Shown piece after piece: positions 60,969 through 64,000 of a stretch of DNA of 64,000 nt. Position numbers and translations under genes: made by a program. Where the stretch lies: NCBI GenBank assembly GCA_922989275.2, contig OV277864.1, positions 6,138,001 to 6,202,000 of the forward strand, written 5' to 3'. This stretch comes from Gari tellinella (Eukaryota; Mollusca; Bivalvia; Cardiida; Psammobiidae). Under the pieces are notes generated by a model, which saw nothing but the letters and a program-made list of their open reading frames with translations, did not search any database and was not told the origin of the DNA. Numbering within the stretch: the stretch's first letter is position 1; each line of letters opens with the position of its first letter.

Positions 60969-61216
60969 TTAACTCATAATCCCCTGAAACATCCAAAGGG
61001 CCATGCCAGTTTGCAATAAAGGCTGTTCCATTTAAGACTATGTATAGTTGTTTTTATAATAAATTGCAAAATTGACAAACAGTGAAGTCCCTGATCAGAG
61101 GGCTCCTAGGAGCCCTCTGATCAGGGACTTCATTGTTTGCATAGGACAAGATTACTCATCAGATGTACACATTTGGTAAAGGACGCATATATGCGTCACT
61201 AGGGCTCAATGAGTTA
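60969..61216. mobile_element. MITE family E with long perfect hairpin
   Basis: TTAACTCATAATCCCCTG to GGGCTCAATGAGTTAA, 248 bp. The hairpin has arms GAAGTCCCTGATCAGAGGGC and complement meeting at CTCCTAGGAG, extended by CAAACAGT/ATTGTTTG. It is the best-preserved E hairpin here. Confidence 0.8.
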
Positions 61217-61221
61217 ATATG

Positions 61222-61262
61222 TGGTATTGATATATTCACATGGCGTATTGATATATTCACAT
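61222..61262 (+). repeat. 21-bp tandem duplication
   Basis: GTATTGATATATTCACATGG occurs twice in succession. Confidence 0.85.
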
Positions 61263-61285
61263 GGGACCACATTGACTTGATACTA

Positions 61286-61521
61286 TAATTGGGAAGACGT
61301 TATACTTTCCAAATAAACAGGTTTATGCGGAAAACCTTATGTATATTGAAAACAGAATATCCGATGCAGGATATCAGGCTCCAAACTATTGGCCTGTCGG
61401 ATATGATTTAATAGTAAAGATTTATTTTTAAAAAAAAGTTGTCATTTGTCTTTGTTCTATTGCACTGCTTTTGCCTTTAATTTTGTTTAAACGAGAAAAT
61501 CTTCTAACGTTTTCTTCACTG
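61286..61521 (+). mobile_element. MITE family A, diverged
   Basis: AATTGGGAAGACGTTATAC to ACGTTTTCTTCACTG with TA at 61522. The hairpin is replaced by a short different inverted pair (AATATCCGATGCAGG, CTGTCGGATATG). Confidence 0.55.
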
Positions 61522-61522
61522 T

Positions 61523-61790
61523 AATCAGGATTTCATTAGCATTTGAAAATATTTGTATTGTGTAACTGACGCTTTGTGACTACGTGTTTGATCAAAGGCC
61601 AAATAAGTGACACATAGATCTAGATTTAGATTACGGTATAGAGAGATAGATTTATTCACCATAAAATGTGCATTTGCATAGCACATTGATTCAAATATAG
61701 CAAAACAGTAAGCATAATAAATCAACCAGGTCGTGGCAAACAACATTATTTCATAAGAATAACAGACAAACGAGTAGAAATATACTCTAA
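61523..61790. other. no recognisable feature
   Basis: A 96-codon minus-strand frame (61525-61815) overlaps this area, but it shows no motif and runs into an A terminus. Confidence 0.3.
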
Positions 61791-61978
61791 CAGTGGAGAA
61801 TACTCCCCCCCCCAATAAACGCGTTTAGGCTAAAATCATTATTTGCAGTGCAAACAGTATGGAGCCAGATCAGACGCCGGGTAATATTCAACAAGTTGCT
61901 ATTTACTACGATGATTTATTGCAATGCGTTTGCGTTTCGTTTGTTTTTAAACGGGAAATAATAACGTATTCTCGACTG
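61791..61978 (+). mobile_element. MITE family A broken at the hairpin apex
   Basis: CAGTGGAGAATACTCC and the first arm up to GCCGGGTAA (61884) are well preserved. Then the second arm and about 25 further bases are missing, and the right side resumes with CAACAAGTTGC. The right end is ACGTATTCTCGACTG. Confidence 0.75.
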
Positions 61979-62122
61979 AATTTCAATTGTGGATAATAAT
62001 TTGTAGACGATAATACTGAAACAGATTAAATCTCAGCAAGACAAGGACTAAGGCAAAACGTCAGATCAAACTTCATACTGAAACAACATGTTCAATGCGA
62101 TCATATCACTTGACAAGAACTA

Positions 62123-62306
62123 TAATCGAACCGCGATAGTTCAAACAAGCTTGAGTCGAAACTACTTCAGTTGAAATCATATATCTTGAGCTCGTTTAAA
62201 TCGATTATACCCGTATTTCAAAGTGCAACGTGGCTAATTCACTTTTTTAACTTTGAACTATGAGTATGTTTGACTTACGCTAGTTCGATGTATCGAACTT
62301 TGACTG
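62123..62306. mobile_element. MITE family F
   Basis: TAATCGAACCGCGATAG to TGTATCGAACTTTGACTG, followed by TA. The hairpin is recognisable as CAACGTGGCTAATTCAC. Confidence 0.65.
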
Positions 62307-62512
62307 TATATCGATTGCAGAATACCCCAGACAGTGTTGAAAGAGCTCAGGAAACAAGGATATCAGGTTTATTTAATAACAGAAAAAAATAGCAACAACG
62401 ATTTTTGTCTATCATGTACTATTGGCAAAAAACTCATCAGTTGATATCCCTGTGGGAGACATGGATTAAAACGAGACTGACACAAATGTTTATAGTTTAT
62501 TTATTACATATA

Positions 62513-62607
62513 CAGTCAAATCGCGATAACGCGATAACTGTAACTCGCTTAGGTAAAAATATAGGTATGTTCGACTTAGGCGAGCTTGAGTTGTTGAGAC
62601 TCAACTA
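62513..62607. mobile_element. MITE family F, short internal deletion form
   Basis: CAGTCAAATCGCGATAACG to GTTGAGACTCAACTA between TA dinucleotides. The hairpin is absent. Confidence 0.55.
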
Positions 62608-62663
62608 TAGAAACAAACCTAAGTTCATTTTAGTTTGACTGAAGAAAACGATGATAGTTCGGC

Positions 62664-62891
62664 TTAACTCAGTTGCGCCAAGTGGATTCCTCCATGCTTA
62701 TATACTGGACTAGTCAACTTTTGATATAATGGGTGCCAGGTCTAAAGTTTCCTTTTCGTTTTGTTTTATATTGAAAACCTATACGCAAACAGTGTATACT
62801 CTGATAAGACGCCACACTGTGCTTCGTCTGGTCAGAGTCTATACTGTTTGCATATGCCCCTTTTATATGACTCTAGGAACAAATGGATTAA
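62664..62891 (-). mobile_element. MITE family D, copy 3
   Basis: TTAACTCAGTTGCGCC to GAACAAATGGATTAA. Same order as copy 1, with a mutated hairpin (GATAAGACGCCACACTGTG). It is the oldest of the three D copies. Confidence 0.75.
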
Positions 62892-63182
62892 GAAAGTTCA
62901 AATAATCGCAGTTTGACTGTAGTTGATTTATTGCATACAAGTCCTACGAACTGTCACCCTTTTAATTAGGTCTAAGGATTTTATTACTTAACACCCACAT
63001 ATATTGTTTAAGTAACCGACATCGCGCAAAACATAGGTGTTTTACGATTTGTTTTTTAAATTTCGATAAAGCTCGTTTTACGAAAAAGCTCTTCACATTC
63101 ATGGATTACGTTGAATAAAATACAGTACGAGATATTCTTTATAAAGCGCATGCCTTATTGTTATATTATGTAAATATTTTGA
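62892..63182. other. no recognisable feature
   Basis: No repeat end or gene is recognised. Confidence 0.3.
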
Positions 63183-63412
63183 CAATGAAGAAGACGTTTT
63201 TCTTTACCAATAAACGCATTTGGGCTACACCAATTACTTATAATGCAAACAGTTTCGAGCTGGATCAAACGCATGTTTATTGGGCATCTCATCAGGGACA
63301 AAACTGTTTGCCACTCAGAGATATATAAATCTTCAGCCTTTTCAAACGGTGGACATTTAATTGCGTTTTGTTTTGTTTATACAGGATGGAATATAATCTT
63401 CTCAATTTTATT
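63183..63412 (+). mobile_element. MITE family A, old copy
   Basis: CAATGAAGAAGACGTTTTTC, TAAACGCATTTGGGC, a weak hairpin (GAGCTGGATCAAACGCATG), TTGCGTTTTGTTTTG and a decayed terminus. Confidence 0.55.
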
Positions 63413-63489
63413 AATAATATAATGTATTGTGTATAAATATTATGCTAGCTATGTTTTACTTTTTTGACATGGTCATAAAAAAGTGGTTT

Positions 63490-63662
63490 GCCTGTATTTC
63501 TAAAATTTAAGATTTAGATACTCGTATTTGGACTTAAGAAATATTGAATGAGTGTCAAACAGTTTGAATTCTGATTAGAAGCCGCGTTAAGCGGCGTCTG
63601 ATCAGGATCCAAACTGTTTGCAAATATTTGTTGTTCTCGGGGTAAGACAGTGAAGGGGTTAA
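63490..63662. mobile_element. MITE family C
   Basis: GGACTTAAGAAATATTG, GAGTGTCAAACAGTTTG, a hairpin with apex GCCGCGTTAAGCGGC that contains TTAA, and the end CAGTGAAGGGGTTAA. Confidence 0.65.
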
Positions 63663-63881
63663 CTCCTCCAACCTGCTGTTACACTAGTTGCTTCTATTGT
63701 GGCTGATGTCATGGTTAATTTACAGTTGTAGGAGTGTTAGGTTGAAAAATAATTATGTGACCACAATTCTGAAAACTACATTTATCAAACAAAACATTGC
63801 TGTTTGCCAATTAAGAGATCATATAACAAATTATTAATTGCAAAACCCAGTTTTGTGAAGCTAAAACCACTGAGGTGTATT

Positions 63882-64000
63882 TTAAACCTTTTGCAGCCAG
63901 GCACTATTAACACTCAATATGAAAACAGTTTGGATCCAGATCAGACGCCGAGTACAGTGTTACCCGATGTCTGAACAGGATCCAAACTGTATGACACTCA
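63882..64000. mobile_element. MITE family C, cut by the window end
   Basis: TTAAACCTTTTGCAGCC, TGAAAACAGTTTGGATCC and both arms (GATCAGACGCCGAG, CGATGTCTGAACAGGATCC) with a widened apex. The copy continues beyond 64000. Confidence 0.65.

Noticed and set aside
61525..61815. 96-residue minus-strand reading frame
   Set aside because: It starts inside an A terminus and has no recognisable motif.

Overview
The window looks like gene-poor, AT-rich DNA from a eukaryote, most likely a bivalve mollusc. That taxonomic guess is an inference from the repeat content and is not proven. I find no host protein-coding gene that I can support. Nearly every kilobase is explained by transposable elements: non-autonomous DNA transposons (MITEs), remnants of at least three non-LTR retrotransposons, tRNA-derived SINEs, one DNA element with long terminal inverted repeats, and two tandem arrays. 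Most short open reading frames in the window are translations of MITE hairpins.

Family letters used below. TA-flanked families (ends like Tc1/mariner): A (246 bp, ends CAGTGGAGAA.., central hairpin 'module 1'), K (about 355 bp, ends CAG(T/C)GCTC.., contains a C interior), G (ends CAGTAAAACC.., hairpin 'module 2'), F (ends CAGTCGAACTTCG..), O (301 bp, ends CAGTACTGAA..). TTAA-flanked families (ends like piggyBac, TTAACYC..): B (about 250 bp, module 2), C (about 215-250 bp, module 1), D (about 228 bp, module 1), E (about 225 bp, module 1 variant). Other repeats: H (ends TTTATCACATAAA), I and Q (foldbacks), M and R (dispersed repeats), T (the 1,036 bp element).

Layout. 1-7.1 kb: a LINE fragment, nested A/B/C copies, and a 5'-truncated LINE on the minus strand at 4.78-6.36 kb. 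7.1-7.6 kb: H. 8.0-10.1 kb: a 126-bp satellite lying inside a C element. 10-22 kb: dense A, C, E, K and B copies. 22.3-24.0 kb: a 38-bp minisatellite of 45 copies. 24.7-27.4 kb: the longest LINE, with most of a reverse transcriptase, sitting in the hairpin of an A element. 28-35 kb: MITEs, plus one weak first-exon candidate near 28.69 kb. 36-40 kb: two D copies and element T with an 8-bp target duplication. 40-57 kb: MITEs, a nested E+B+SINE complex, foldbacks, and a tandem duplication at 52.8-53.7 kb. 57-64 kb: F, G, C, E and D copies and a third LINE end.

The most unusual signal is modularity. One hairpin, CAAACAGTTTGGAnCC..GATCAGACGCCG.. and its complement, forms the centre of families whose termini imply two different transposase superfamilies (TA and TTAA). 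A second, unrelated hairpin is also shared between a TTAA family (B) and a TA family (G). Several hairpins carry TTAA exactly at the apex, and TTAA elements have inserted exactly there three times in this window.
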